Below, piece by piece: positions 21,466-32,813 of a stretch of 64,000 bases of DNA; positions within the stretch are counted from its first letter, which is position 1, and every line of letters begins with the position of its first letter. The stretch comes from Apodospora peruviana. Taxonomy: Eukaryota; Ascomycota; Sordariomycetes; Sordariales; Lasiosphaeriaceae. The stretch lies in NCBI GenBank assembly GCA_033439685.1, contig JAUEDM010000002.1, positions 1,612,001-1,676,000 on the forward strand, in the 5' to 3' direction. Both the position numbers and the translations under genes were made by a program. Under the pieces are notes generated by a model. It was not told the origin of the DNA and made no database searches. It was given only the letters and a program-made list of their open reading frames with translations.

Positions 21466-23442
21466 ATCAATGGCTTCTGTTTGTTTTTATATTTGGGGGG
21501 CGTTTGTGAATTTGTACTATATCTACCTACCTAATCGGAGTTGGTTAACAACCAAGATTGACGGTCATCATTACCTTCCCTCTTGTCTTGGAACTCGTAA
21601 TTTGAGGCCCTCCTCAGCTTGAGCTCAGAAGCGGTATGTAGATTTCTTCAAACGCTGTCCGTTCCAACATCAGAGGCTTCAGCAATGGACGCCCCAAGTC
21701 AACTTGGCGCAGCGGTCATTTGCCTCACTTCCCGAGCCTTATTAACTCTCTATCGGATAGGACACTGCCCCGATAGATGAGCCAACGGACAGCGTCGTGA
21801 GTTCGAGTTACCTCTAATGCACTTCTTCCCCCCCCCCTTTCTTTTTAACCTTTTCTAGCTCTTTTTATATATTATTTATCCCCTTTTACTCTAACTACCT
21901 GATCCTACTTTATACGCTTATTGTTAGGTACTTACTAGTGTTGTGATTATTGCAATTGCAGTTGTGAGAAAAGAGGAACGGTTGTTAACAAGATAGCTTT
22001 TATCCAATTCGTCTGTTTATATTTCTATTGGTAAGATTGGAAAAGGGGAACCTGGAAATTATCTCCAAAATGAAGTTTAATATCACCCCACCTCCTTTTC
22101 TTCTTGTGTCAGACTTCTCATTCCTCGGTCCTCGGTGTGTGACCCCATGTAACCACCGGTGATTACATCTTGGGGTATCTTGCCACATTTCTGTGGCTTT
22201 TGGTGTGGAAGGCATGAGAACTTCAATTTGATTTTAGATACATATGTGCCTTAGCCATGGGTGTTATTTGAAGGTTGGGAGTCGATATAAAGTCGAACTC
22301 GGATGGCGATCATTGCCGTATAAATACCAGTCTTATATATCTTATATCAACCATTAGGTTGGATGTGGTCGAGATTAGAACAATTAGCCGCGACAATGGA
22401 AGTATTCAACACCACCACGATCGATCCCGTCAACTAACTAATCTTCTGTCCTCTGGACATATCCTGGCTCTCCGGTACTATACTGAATACCCGTGGGTTC
22501 AATTGCAGGGTAGCAATACAATTAGTTGTGATATATATCCATTTCGATGCCACTTGTGGGGAGAATTGAACATGGCTGCACACTCAATCATACTCAAGGT
22601 AGAGTGAAAAGAATAGGGGGAAGAATTGCCGAGTTGGCCGTACAAACAAGGGTACCTGCTTTCCTTCCCGTTTGTTATACCAAAGGTAAGTTAAGGAAGG
22701 TACGATGGCGTGAGACTGACTGTCAGATAGGTGTCCATGTCATCGTGTAATGTTCCGTATGTGGACACAATTCAACACTCGTCGGGTGACACAGACTCAA
22801 GCCGTGACGGATAGCGAGGAAGATTGTGTCTATTCAAGACAATCAGGTTATGAAAGCTGAAGGAAGTCGGAATTGCTTTCCCGGAGAGCGAGTCGCGGTG
22901 TGCTGGGCACTACCTATTCCATTGACGTTATTCCACTCGTTTTTTCTTCTTTCTTGCATCAACACCATTCTTATCAGATGTTGAAATTGTATTTACTCCG
23001 AATGCGGTTCGTGCGCCAGTTTCATTTGTCTCTGTTTCGTTGACGCCGATTTGCTCCTTCCATTCGGTCCCTTTTCCTTTGGACTGAAGTTGGTTCATGC
23101 GGCAGCTGCGACGCCGGCGTCTATTCCTCCTTCCGCCCCCGAATGCCCTCTGCCTCGCCGCTTCCAATGACTAATCTTGGCAGGCGGTGCATTCCGTGAG
23201 TGTAATCTTCCTGAGAGGGGACTAGAAAATGAGAACCCTCATGGTCTATCCCAACACCTATTTCTTTCAACCTAGAAAGCCACCTTACCTATATTTCTCT
23301 CGCTTTACCACCCCTCTCGCATCCCACTCATTCTGATCAAATACCTAGGTACCTAGCTCATATCCTATCAAAGAGCCCCCCTGAATTTCCTTCTCCGCCT
23401 CCCCTACCATACCAACAACTCATCCGCAGCCACAGTCGCACC
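21466..23442. other. Long AT-rich intergenic region with a tRNA-like remnant
   Basis: Two kb without a supported gene. At about 21715-21815 there is tRNA-like text, including a B-box-like GAGTTCGAGTTAC, followed by a run of ten C (21828-21837) and T-rich sequence. I could not fold a full cloverleaf. TACCTAGGTACCTAG is at 23342-23356, about 90 bp before the secreted-protein gene. The frame at 22928-23167 (-) is Lys/Arg/Asn-rich and judged spurious. Confidence 0.4.
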
Positions 23443-24124
23443 ATGTTCTCCAAGATGATCACCATGACCTGCCTCTTCCTGGCAACTCTGGCTGCTGCCA
23501 GAGACGTGCGCCTCAGGTCCACGTCCACCGTTTGCACCTCTGGTCTGCCTGCCGCTAAGCAGCACCCTCAATACCCCATCAACGACTTCACCTACGTTGC
23601 GCCCAGGACAAACTGGACGTCGTACTCGATCGATCAAGACTGGTATAAGCAGCATTTTGTCTCTGGTCCCCATGTAAGTGGTACACTCCCAAACAATAAA
23701 GCAGTTTGTCAGGGGTGATACTAAAGCTTGATCCACCACCAGTACATTTCCGTTTCCCAGGGAAGCGATCCGTACGGCGCCTTCAAGTGCCAGTACACCT
23801 GCAACGCGGCCGATAATTGCAATTCGTACTTTGTTTACTACGGTAGGCCTGCCTGTGGCCATACATTCCCAGATAAACTGGTTTGGCTAACCATATACCC
23901 AAACCCTACAGAGAACGTCGGCAAGTCGGACGAGCACCTCAACTGCGTCCTGTTTGACGCCATGTAAGGAAATTACGCCCCCCCCCTTCTCATTTTCTCG
24001 CTGAGGGTGTGGTTAATGACGGTACACTGACACATGAATATATCTAATATCTAGTATTGAACCATCGGCATTCGTGCCATCCAGTGGTACCATGGGTGCC
24101 GGTGGCTATGACAGACTCTGCTAG
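23443..24124 (+). CDS. Small secreted cysteine-containing protein
   Basis: Four exons, 23443-23673, 23743-23842, 23912-23963 and 24055-24124, with introns of 69, 69 and 91 bp, give exactly 150 aa. A signal peptide is clear (MFSKMITMTCLFLATLAAA, cut before RDV). The mature part has the spacing FKCQYTCNAADNCNSYFVYY, then LNCVLFD, and ends in YDRLC. This pattern (CxxxC...C, followed by a Cys in a CxLF/CALY-type strand) is common in fungal secreted proteins that resemble PAN/Apple modules. The ligand is unknown. Without the last intron the frame would stop at Met-TAA at 23964-23966; splicing there adds the C-terminal segment whose final Cys probably pairs with an earlier one. The role is likely extracellular or cell-wall associated; no effector claim is made. 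Confidence 0.75.
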
Positions 24125-24685
24125 GCCGGTGACAGAATGACTTCACAGTTTTTTGATGTTGCGCTAGGTTGAGTGGCGTTCTTGGAGGTTTGGTTGCTGC
24201 GGCTTTTCATTTCGCAAATCATGATTAGTATGACATGACATATTCGGGAGAATCGCATTGGTTTTAGCTTTCCAGGGAGTTAGCCTTTAGCTATACCGAG
24301 TTAGGGATTCATAGTTGTCACCACCGCAGGTATACTCAACTCGTGTGCATTTGCTGGGTGAGAATGACAGAGGCTGATACCTAGGTAGTGGACACATGAA
24401 TTTCTCGGTATAGGCGCTCAATTTGAGGACTCACTGCGCTATCAAGACGATAATGAGTCTACAATAGGCCTTTGATGTTGTCTCGCAGGAGAAGGATTCC
24501 TAAAATAGTCAAAGATGTGTAACACGTTGTTCAATTTCAAAATAGCCCCAACTCCTTAACAATGTCATATGCACAACACAACTCCTTTTTAACCGAAAAT
24601 GCAGCAGGCCCCAAACTCCAAATAAGCCCATGATCATGATGCAGACGACCCACAATGGAAACCAGGCAGTCAACAAGCACGTCCG
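24125..24685. other. Convergent 3' spacer
   Basis: Spacer between the secreted-protein gene (+) and MED10 (-). TACCTAGGTA is at 24378-24387. No gene seen. Confidence 0.5.
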
Positions 24686-25406
24686 TCACTCCTGCATACT
24701 ATCCACGCCATTTGCTGCTGCCTGTGCCTGCTTGGCCGCCACAGTTTCGAGTAGCTTTCTGGCATTCTTCCACAACTCGCTCTCCATGTCCCGCTCGACC
24801 GTGTTGCCGGCCATGTTGAGCACGCCCACGTCCAAGCCGCCGTACCGACCCATGCCGTCGGGAATCAGGCCGTTGGTCCTAGGGCCGCCCTTGCCGGCTC
24901 CTCCACGGCCACCACTCGCACCGCCTCCTCCGCCGCCCGCTGCTGCTGCCGCGGCGGCAGAAGTACCGCCTTCACCACCACCGCCGTCGGATATTTGGGA
25001 CACTGGCTGCTGGTCCGATGTCGAGGAGCGCAGCGTGATGATGCCCGCTTCCTCGAGGGCGTAGATCTGCCGCCGAAGGTGCTTATCTATCCTGTCAAGG
25101 GTGTCGATGAACTCCGTCTGGCTGGCCGTGAAGCGGGAGGCCGCGTCTGTTGTGAGGGTGGTCTCGGAGGGTGTTGCCGCCGGGGCTTGGACGATGAATT
25201 TCATTGCGTCGCTTGTGTGTTGGAGGAGGGAGACGATGTCCTAGTTATGGCTGTTAGTTGAGCTATTCGAGACAATGGACAAGATTGACGTAACGCACGT
25301 TGTCAATATTGCTGAGCTGCTCTAGGTGCTCGGCTGTGGTGAAGGGTTCGTGGATGTGCATTTCGGCGTCGTTGGCATCGTTGAGCTGCTGCCCGGGGGG
25401 TTGTGG

Positions 25407-25438
<32 letters not shown>

Positions 25439-25463
25439 GCGTGGCATTGTTTCCGTAGTTCAT
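24686..25463 (-). CDS. MED10: Mediator complex subunit 10
   Basis: Exons 25463-25299 and 25240-24686, 58-bp intron, 239 aa. Med10 (yeast Nut2) is a middle-module subunit of Mediator, the nuclear co-activator of RNA polymerase II. The conserved core runs from about residue 40 to 130: EHLEQLSNIDNDIVSLLQHT, TLDRIDKHLRRQIYALEEAGII, with the later GMGRYGGLDVGVLNM and WKNARKLLE segments. It differs from the family norm in low-complexity additions: an 11-residue Gln run after residue 8 and an Ala/Gly-rich stretch inside the C-terminal half. The upstream ATG of TAF5 is only 646 bp away on the other strand. Confidence 0.92.
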
Positions 25464-26109
25464 GGTTGCGCACTATCAATGGTTGGGGGATCTGGTGGCA
25501 GTTGTTCTGGATTGGGATACGGTGAGTTGGTCTTTGTTCGAGTCTGGGAATCGGTACGGAGTGATATTGAACCTGTGACGGATGGCGGTTGAAGGTCAGA
25601 GCTCTAGTCTTCACCGAGGTGAGGGTGGGTGTAGTGGGGTTAGCGATCCGCCAGAGATCGTTGCCAAGCTTTGCCGGTGTGGACCCCTGTCCATCTGACA
25701 GGCACTGGTGGGCTTACCCAGGAGACTCTGGCGCTAGCCTAGATTGGGACTCGACCTCCGTCCGCTTTGTGAACGGTCGTCGCGCCTTCGCCGCGAAACC
25801 GAGTCTGATGGACATTATCCGCATCATCACACTGCATTATCAGACACTTATCATCATATAAAAAACCATCAGATCCCGTCCCACCACAAATGCGACGTTA
25901 ACGAGGGCCGAAATTTTCTATCTCCCAGTCTTTTTCATAATAGCATACTTCTCCATAGCACTACTGCTTCAACATATACGGACGCGGTTTCGCCATCGAC
26001 AGGAAACCAACTCGGCGAACCAAGCTGGTTCGAGGCGTGAGGACCGAGAAGGATCCTATCTGCGTACGACAGATCGCCAAAGGTTTCTGGCGGCTGGACA
26101 GACGGAAAC
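25464..26109. promoter_or_regulatory. Shared divergent promoter MED10 / TAF5
   Basis: Exactly 646 bp separate the two start codons. A TACGGAGTGA element is at 25555-25564. Both promoters and 5'UTRs must lie here; no TATA box is confidently assigned. Confidence 0.55.
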
Positions 26110-29070
26110 ATGTCGAATCCACCACCACAGAGCGGTGGGCAAACCCCGGCAGGCGGCTCTCATGGCGGCCAACCTCAGTCGGCAGGCGGGGCCGGAACGG
26201 GTACTGGTGCACCGGCCGGGACGACAGGCACTACCTCCAGCGCGCCGCCTTCGGCCCAGAATCTTAACCAGATAGTAAGTTCAACATGACGTTTAGAAGG
26301 ATTGGCAAATATTCGGTGTCTTCCCCTTTCATTCATGTGTTTTACCTGTCATCCATCCCATCTCACCCTGCCTTTGCCTTGACTTCACTCTTCTGCACCT
26401 CCCCGTTGTACCAACCCAGCTTCCATTCACCGTTATTGTGCGGTTCTGATTGCAACCCCATTTTTTTCCATCCCCATCATCTCCCTCTTCCTTTCGCTTG
26501 ATTTACCTGCGGGACAGACCTGGGAAACCCACCGAGTGTCACTACAAGTACTTGGCAAACCTACACTCCGTCGTCCATCTTCCACCATCTTCTCTCATAG
26601 ACAGGAGGCAGAGGTGGTGCATTCTGTTTAGATCCGACCTCCCTGTATCATTTTGTCACTCCTCGCATTGCGAAGCACTGAAATGGCTCTTTCTCGTCGT
26701 GGCGTTTTGCCCACGATTTCTTCCATTGCCAACGACTATTGGTTAGCCCGACACGGCCGACTAACCAATGAAAAGGTCACAGACTATCTGAAGAAGAAGG
26801 GGTTCGCCAAAACGGAGGCTGTTTTCCGGCAAGAGACAGCCCACTTAGGCCCCGATGGCAGGCCGACGCCTCGCCCTGAAGAGAACGGCCCGAAGAAGTA
26901 TGCGAGGGCCTTTTTCTTACTTCGTGACTGGATTGACAACAATCTTGATATATACAAGGTAAGGACACCGGTGATCTGCTCCAGCGTTGATCACGGTCAG
27001 ACCGCTAACCGGTACCATACAGTTCGAACTCAGGAAGCTTCTCTGGCCTCTTTTTGTCTATTCGTACATCGAGCTGGTCAGCCAAGGCTACAACGACGAG
27101 GCGAAGGCTTTGTTGACCGCCGTTAGACCTGAGTTCGAGGCTGTTCACCGCGAAGCCCTGAATCTGTTTGCCACTACCACCCTTTCGCAACACATCCGTG
27201 AGAACCAGACTACCAAGCTCTACAAAGAAAATAAGTACCGAATTCCGTTGAATCAGTCCCTCTCGGGCAACCTCTTCCACTTCCTTGAGCGCGAAGCGGA
27301 TGCCGGCGGATCCACAGTTACATATATCCTCCAAACATACTGCCGTGTCGACGTCAGCGCCAGAGGGCCGATAGAGCCATACAGCTTTGAGGCCATATAC
27401 CATCGGACACGGAACCTTGACTTGGACGAGATCGACGCCCAAGAGGGAATCCCCGGTGTCTTCACCGGCGTCTCGAACAAGGACGTGCTGGACGCATCAA
27501 CCCCGCTGAAGCTCGGACCGCTTGCGATGGACCCAGAGCTGAGAGCGGATGTCCGTGCTGAGCTCGAGGATGAGGACCAACGGCATCCTCCAGGCGACGG
27601 CTTCCCTAGTCTAGTCGAGGAGTTCGATCAAAGGATCAAGCGAGAAGAGAGTGCCGACGGACCGGCACGTACAGAACTACCTCTTCCGCCTTCCCGTGCG
27701 CGAGACGTCGTCATGGAAATACAGAAGGTCCGAGAGAACCGTGACAGGTTCAAGATTGAGGGCCGAACCGGAGGCGCTGGTCTACCGGTATCAGTGTGCA
27801 TGTTCACGTTCCACAACAGTCTGGGAAGGTAAGAAAAAAATCACCGCCGGATTATTTTTTATATAGATACTGACAGCATTTCAATAGCGTTTCGTGCATA
27901 GAATTCTCCAATGACCACCAACTGGTCGCCCTTGGTACGATGGATTCCTATATCCGCGTATGGTCAGTGGACGGCAAGCCACTTCCCTCCAAGCTCGGAA
28001 CGGAAAAGGACCTGAAGGTCAACAATCGAAAGCTCATTGGGCATTCCGGTCCGGTATACAGTGTCTCGTTTTCGGATTCCATTGCGAACCTAGATCGGAA
28101 CATCTACGAAAACGAGGCTGAAAAACCGGACACCCGCACAAAACTTCTCCTCTCATCTTCGGCAGATGGACATATTCGGCTGTGGTCCCTCGAGTTCTGG
28201 TCATGCCTGTGTATATTCAAGGGCCATCACGGTCCGGTCTTCCGTACCCTCTGGGGCCCGCATGGTCACTACTTTGTGACCGCAGGATGGGACAAGACTG
28301 TTCGGATCTATGGCCAGGATCATGCATCGCCACTTAGGATCTTGGTTGGCCATGACACCAGCGTTTCAGCGATAACATGGCATCCGAACGGCACATATGT
28401 GTTTTCGGCATCTGACGAGACGGACAAGTCGATTCGTATGTGGTCCATTACAACTGGCAACTGTGTCCGCATTTTCACCGGACACGTCGATTACATCAGT
28501 GCGCTGGTGTGTGCACCAAACGGAAAAATACTAGCCAGTGCCGACGCTGGTGGGAATATCTTCTTTTGGGACATCAACAAAGGAACTCGGATGAAGCGTT
28601 GCCGAGGCCATGCGAAGGGCGGGATTCCGTCACTCAGCTTCAGCGCGGAATCTAATGTCCTTGTCTCCGGTGGCCTCGACTGCACTGTCCGTCTTTGGGA
28701 TGTCGAGTTGCCCGCCGATCCCGCCAAAGCGAATCCGATCGCTGCACACCCACCTCCTGTAGGTCAACAGCCCGATGGAGTGATTGTAGCTGGCGACAGC
28801 ATAGCCGTGGGAGTGCCTGCGGATAGTCGCTCCATAACGGTCGGCGGCCAACCACCACAAGCCCCTGGCGCAAGCACAGCCGGGGCTGGCGTGAGTACGG
28901 GTGCGGGCACATCTGGAACTGGTGGCACCGGCAAGAAGAAGGGCAAGGAAGTGCAAATAACGCCAGACCAAATCAGCGCCTTTCCAACGAAGAAGACTCC
29001 TGTGATGAAGGTACAGTTCACTCGCATGAATCTGGTTGTAGCAGGTGGATGCTTCGAGCCTGGCTCTTAA
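26110..29070 (+). CDS. TAF5: Transcription initiation factor TFIID/SAGA subunit TAF5 (WD40)
   Basis: Exons 26110-26274, 26776-26958, 27023-27828 and 27888-29070, 778 aa. TAF5 is a scaffold shared by TFIID and SAGA. A Gly/Pro/Ser-rich head is followed by a LisH-like motif from residue 56 (VTDYLKKKGFAKTEAVFRQE), the TAF5 NTD2 domain (FELRKLLWPLFVYSYIELV to VTYILQTYCRVDV), a charged linker, and WD40 repeats from about residue 385 (LVALGTMDSYIRVW, LLSSSADGHIRLWSLE, FVTAGWDKTVRIYG, VFSASDETDKSIRMW, LASADAGGNIFFWD, LVSGGLDCTVRLWD). A Gly/Thr-rich insert with KKKGKE precedes the last blade and the family-typical MNLVVAGGCFEP end. Intron 1 is 501 bp, much longer than any other coding-region intron in the window, with a CTAAC branch site 11-14 bp before its acceptor. 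Confidence 0.93.
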
Positions 29071-29742
29071 GGCGACTCAGACGATGCCGGTGGTGCAGAA
29101 GACTACACTAAAGGTGATGCCTCGTCAACCTCACAAGATGATGTTTGACGTTGAAGAATAGGTGCCCGAGATATTATGGCGTGTACTTCAATAGAAGAAG
29201 CCAAACTGTTCGTGCCGGGAAGGGTTTGGGCTATGGAGTTTGGTTTGTATGACTGGTTCTGGCTTCCGTGTCTTCTGTATTAAAAAACACAAAACGGGAA
29301 AGGGTCTCGCTACAACAGGGGCGTACGGTTCAGTGAATAGGTAGTTTCAGTTAGTCGTAAGTCATCTTGTCTAGCGAAAAAAAACGAAGTTTTATATAGA
29401 CCTAGACCACGAAATCAGATGTGAGGAATCCAATTGCACAAGAGGTACGGGTTACTCCGTATGGTTTATACATGGCTCACTCCGGTCTGCTGCGGCATAC
29501 TGCCAAGGGACCCTGGTCCAAGCGTCCGGCTTCAACAACACCCCGGTCCTGTCCGCTAAATGACGAGCCGAGCTCACCTATAACCTGAGGTGAGCACGCG
29601 CAAGCCACCAGGGCAACCTCGAATGACCTCCACCTCCCGACAGGCAGCTTATTAACCTCTCTGTCTTCTCGTTTAATGCACATCGAGCTGCTTGCCCATT
29701 TTGAACCACCAATCCTCCATCCAATCGCCAAAACTTTTTACT
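29071..29742. other. Intergenic region TAF5 / VPS5
   Basis: Tandem spacer holding the TAF5 3'UTR and the VPS5 promoter. A TTACTCCGTATGG element is at 29452-29464. No gene seen. Confidence 0.5.
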
Positions 29743-31664
29743 ATGGAGGACCCTTGGGCTGACAGTAACGTCGGCGCAAGCCAATCTTCCGTCTCACAAC
29801 CCGATGACGGCGCCGCCGCCCCGCCCGGCAGCAGCAGCAACCCTTCGGCTCCGTCGACGTCGACGGCATCATCGTCGGCTCCCGCGTCAAGTCGGCCCTC
29901 GCGCCTCACGCCCCGGCGTCTTGTTGCGCAGCCCACCCGCCTCCAATCGGTCGAGGACGACCCGCTCGGACCTCTTGGAGCCAGCAGCGCCGCTGCGACC
30001 GGCGACGGCGCATCACTCCCACCCGCGCCTCCTCTCAAGGAAACACAGCTTCCCCTGCGAACGACGCTAGCTGCTGCCCCAGGAGTCGCGGCTGCGAAGC
30101 GCGCCTCGGGGCCGCCCGACCCGCACCGCATCGACGATGATGACGAAGACGAATTATACAGCCCAGCAAGCGGAGGCGGAGGCGGCGGCCCGAGGCGTCC
30201 GCCGCCGGTGCAGCCGGCGCAGCCCAGCCCAGTGCGCAGCTCGATGCCACCGGGAGTGAGCATCGAGCAGGCCTCCCGACCAAGCTTCCACATCACGGTG
30301 GGCGACCCGCACAAGGTCGGCGATTTGACCAGTAGCCATATCGTCTACTCAGTGCGGACGCAGACGACCTCCAAGGCGTACAAGCAGCCGGAGTTCGAGG
30401 TGAAGCGGCGGTACCGTGACTTTTTGTGGCTGTACAACACGCTGCACGCCAACAACCCGGGCGTAGTGGTGCCGCCGCCGCCGGAGAAGCAGGCGGTGGG
30501 CAGGTTCGAGAGCAATTTTGTCGAGTCGCGGCGCGCGGCGCTGGAGAAGATGCTCAACAAGACGGCGGCGCATCCTACGTTGCAGAATGATGGGGATCTT
30601 AAGCTTTTCTTGGAGAGCGAGACGTTCAACATCGACGTGAAGCACAAGGAGAGGAAGGAGCCGGCGCTGGGCGGAGAGAGCAAGAGCATGCTGAGCACGC
30701 TGGGGATTAATGTGGGGAGTACGAATAAGTTTGTTGAGCAGGATGATGTGAGTTTGTTTCTCTTCTGTATATCTGTAAACAAGCAGATTTTTGCTAACAG
30801 TAGTGATTCCTTTTCTAAAAAGTGGTTCCACGACCGCCGCGTTTATCTTGATGCGCTAGAAAACCAGCTCAAGGCTCTGCTGAAAGCGCTCGAGGGCATG
30901 GTGGCGCAGCGCAAGGCCATGGCCGAGGCGGCGGGCGACTTTTCCGCGTCCTTGCACGCCCTGTCGACGGTCGAGCTCTCGCCGACGCTGTCGGGTCCAC
31001 TGGACGCGCTCTCGGAGCTCCAGATCACGATCCGCGACGTTTACGACAGACAGGCGCAGCAGGACGTCCTGACGTTTGGTATCATCCTCGAAGAGTACAT
31101 CCGGCTGATCGGCAGCGTGAAGCAGGCGTTTGCGCAGCGCCAGAAGGCCTTCCACAGCTGGCACACGGCCGAGGCGGAGATGCAGAAGCGTAAGGCGGCG
31201 CAGGACAAGCTGCTGCGCCAGGGCAAGAGCCAGCAGGACCGGCTCAACCAGGTCAGCGCCGAGGTGGCGGACGCGGAGCGCAAGGTGCACCAGGCGAAGC
31301 TGCTGTTCGATGATATGGGGAGGTTGATGAGGGCCGAGCTAGACAGGTTCGAGAAAGAAAAGGTGGAGGATTTCAAGTCGGGGGTTGAGACGTTTCTGGA
31401 GAGCGCGGTGGAGGCCCAGAAGGAGGTTCGTTTCTTTCTTCCCAGTCTACTATTCATTTTACAGCCTATGATTTACTGACATTTTTTTGGCTTTGGTGTA
31501 TCTAGTTGATTGAGAAGTGGGAGACGTTCCTGATGCAGCTCGATGCAGAGGATGACGAGACCGTGTTTTACCGGCCCCCTGTCATTCAGACGTCTGCGAA
31601 TAAACCGGCTGGCGACACGGCGGTTGATCGGGCGCGGGCGAGGATTGACGAAGACTCGGATTAG
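29743..31664 (+). CDS. VPS5: Retromer sorting nexin Vps5 (SNX1/2 type, PX-BAR)
   Basis: Exons 29743-30747, 30823-31425 and 31506-31664, 588 aa. Vps5 pairs with Vps17 on endosomes and bends membrane for retromer-dependent recycling to the Golgi. A disordered head opens MEDPWADSN. The PX domain covers about 181-294 and holds the phosphoinositide-binding block VKRRYRDFLWLYNTL and the PPPPEKQ turn. The BAR domain fills residue 335 to the end, opening WFHDRRVYLDALENQLKAL. Intron 1 (30748-30822) is 75 bp, has no stop and keeps frame, so an unspliced message would still be translated with 25 extra residues; family conservation at DD-WFHDRR shows it is an intron. Intron 2 starts with the less common GTTCGT donor. 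Confidence 0.93.
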
Positions 31665-32813
31665 TAGAGCCTGAACCGGATCATGAACCGTGTCTTGTAT
31701 AGTACTATTCCTCTCTCTGTTTCCGTTTTTACGTCATGGTCATCGCCGTCGTCGAACTCGTCGTCGTCGTCTTCAACTCAGCATTCCGTTTTGTCGAGCA
31801 TCGTGGAGCGTCAGAATCAGCGCAACGATCGGAATGGGGATGGCCAGGCTTACATCGAGGCCTGAAATGGATTGTGAAGAATATGACTAGTAAGCTCACC
31901 GTTGATGATGAGGGTAATTCGAGTCGGTTGGTTGATCGTTATGAATCGAGATGACGGCTTGTGAGGAGGGCTAGGCTGGATGGATCGGTCGTCACCAAAG
32001 TGAGGAGATGGTTTGGTAATCGATTACTACACTTAGTTAGCTGCACTGTGTTCTGGCGGTAGATCGGGGGGTTTCTTCAGACGGGAAGTTTGGTTTTGGA
32101 TGAGTACGTACCGTATCTTTATGCATAGGGTGATACAACGCGTGTGAGGCATAAGTCATTGAATGGGATGGATATCTAGCTTTAACAGAAAGAGCTGACC
32201 AGAGGAGTGGAATCAGAAGCATGTTTAAGCACGATAACAACAAAGCGTCGTTTTGTTTCTCCGTTCACATTATTCACGTACCCTGGTTGTTATGTATTAT
32301 GGGACGAGGCGGGTTTATTTACATAGTTGGTATGATACAGCAACCTGTCTATCTGTACGTAGCGCATACAGCAAGGTGCCGCTTCATTCACTCACACCTA
32401 AGCCACATGGCATTTAGAGAAAACGAAGGTGTATGTATATGGCGGAATGTCTGGGGTTGTCTCCGTATTTCTAATTCATTTTTACCCATCGCTTCAAGCT
32501 CGTTACTCAGATAGTATCTGTCACTCCAGTAAGGTAGCGGTGAAGTTGCAAAGGCATGCCTCTGGATTTATATTTGATCTGATTGTTATACATAACAGAA
32601 TGGTCTCGTCTATAGAAGGTATGATACATCTTTCCTTTACATCCAGACGCGAGTAGAAATTGGATATAGATACATACAACCCAACCATCTGAGAGCCTCA
32701 GCTCGAGTACGGGTAAAAATATAGACATCTAAATCTTACAGCTATTGTCCCTCCCCACTCCTTCCGTCTGTTGATCCTACAGCCAGCTCCTCCATCTTCA
32801 CGGTTGGTGGCCT
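31665..32813. other. Convergent intergenic region
   Basis: Lies between VPS5 (+) and the bL31m gene (-). AT-rich, with only short frames lacking domains. No RNA gene or repeat recognised. Confidence 0.5.

Noticed and set aside
7348..24124. A secondary-metabolite gene cluster built from the reductase, nitroreductase, SDR and secreted protein
   Set aside because: No PKS, NRPS, terpene synthase, P450 or pathway regulator is present, and housekeeping genes (PSD1, HERP-like) are interleaved.
25402..25438. Apparent poly-Leu or poly-Val reading of a GTTGTT repeat on the plus strand
   Set aside because: It is the complement of the poly-Gln run of MED10.
29673..30314. 213-codon minus-strand frame
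   Set aside because: Antisense of the Ser/Pro-rich head of VPS5; the sense strand has PX-BAR homology downstream in the same frame.
30748..30822. Reading the first VPS5 intron as coding
   Set aside because: It is open, but it splits the conserved DD-WFHDRRVYLD junction and has GT-AG ends with a CTAAC branch site.
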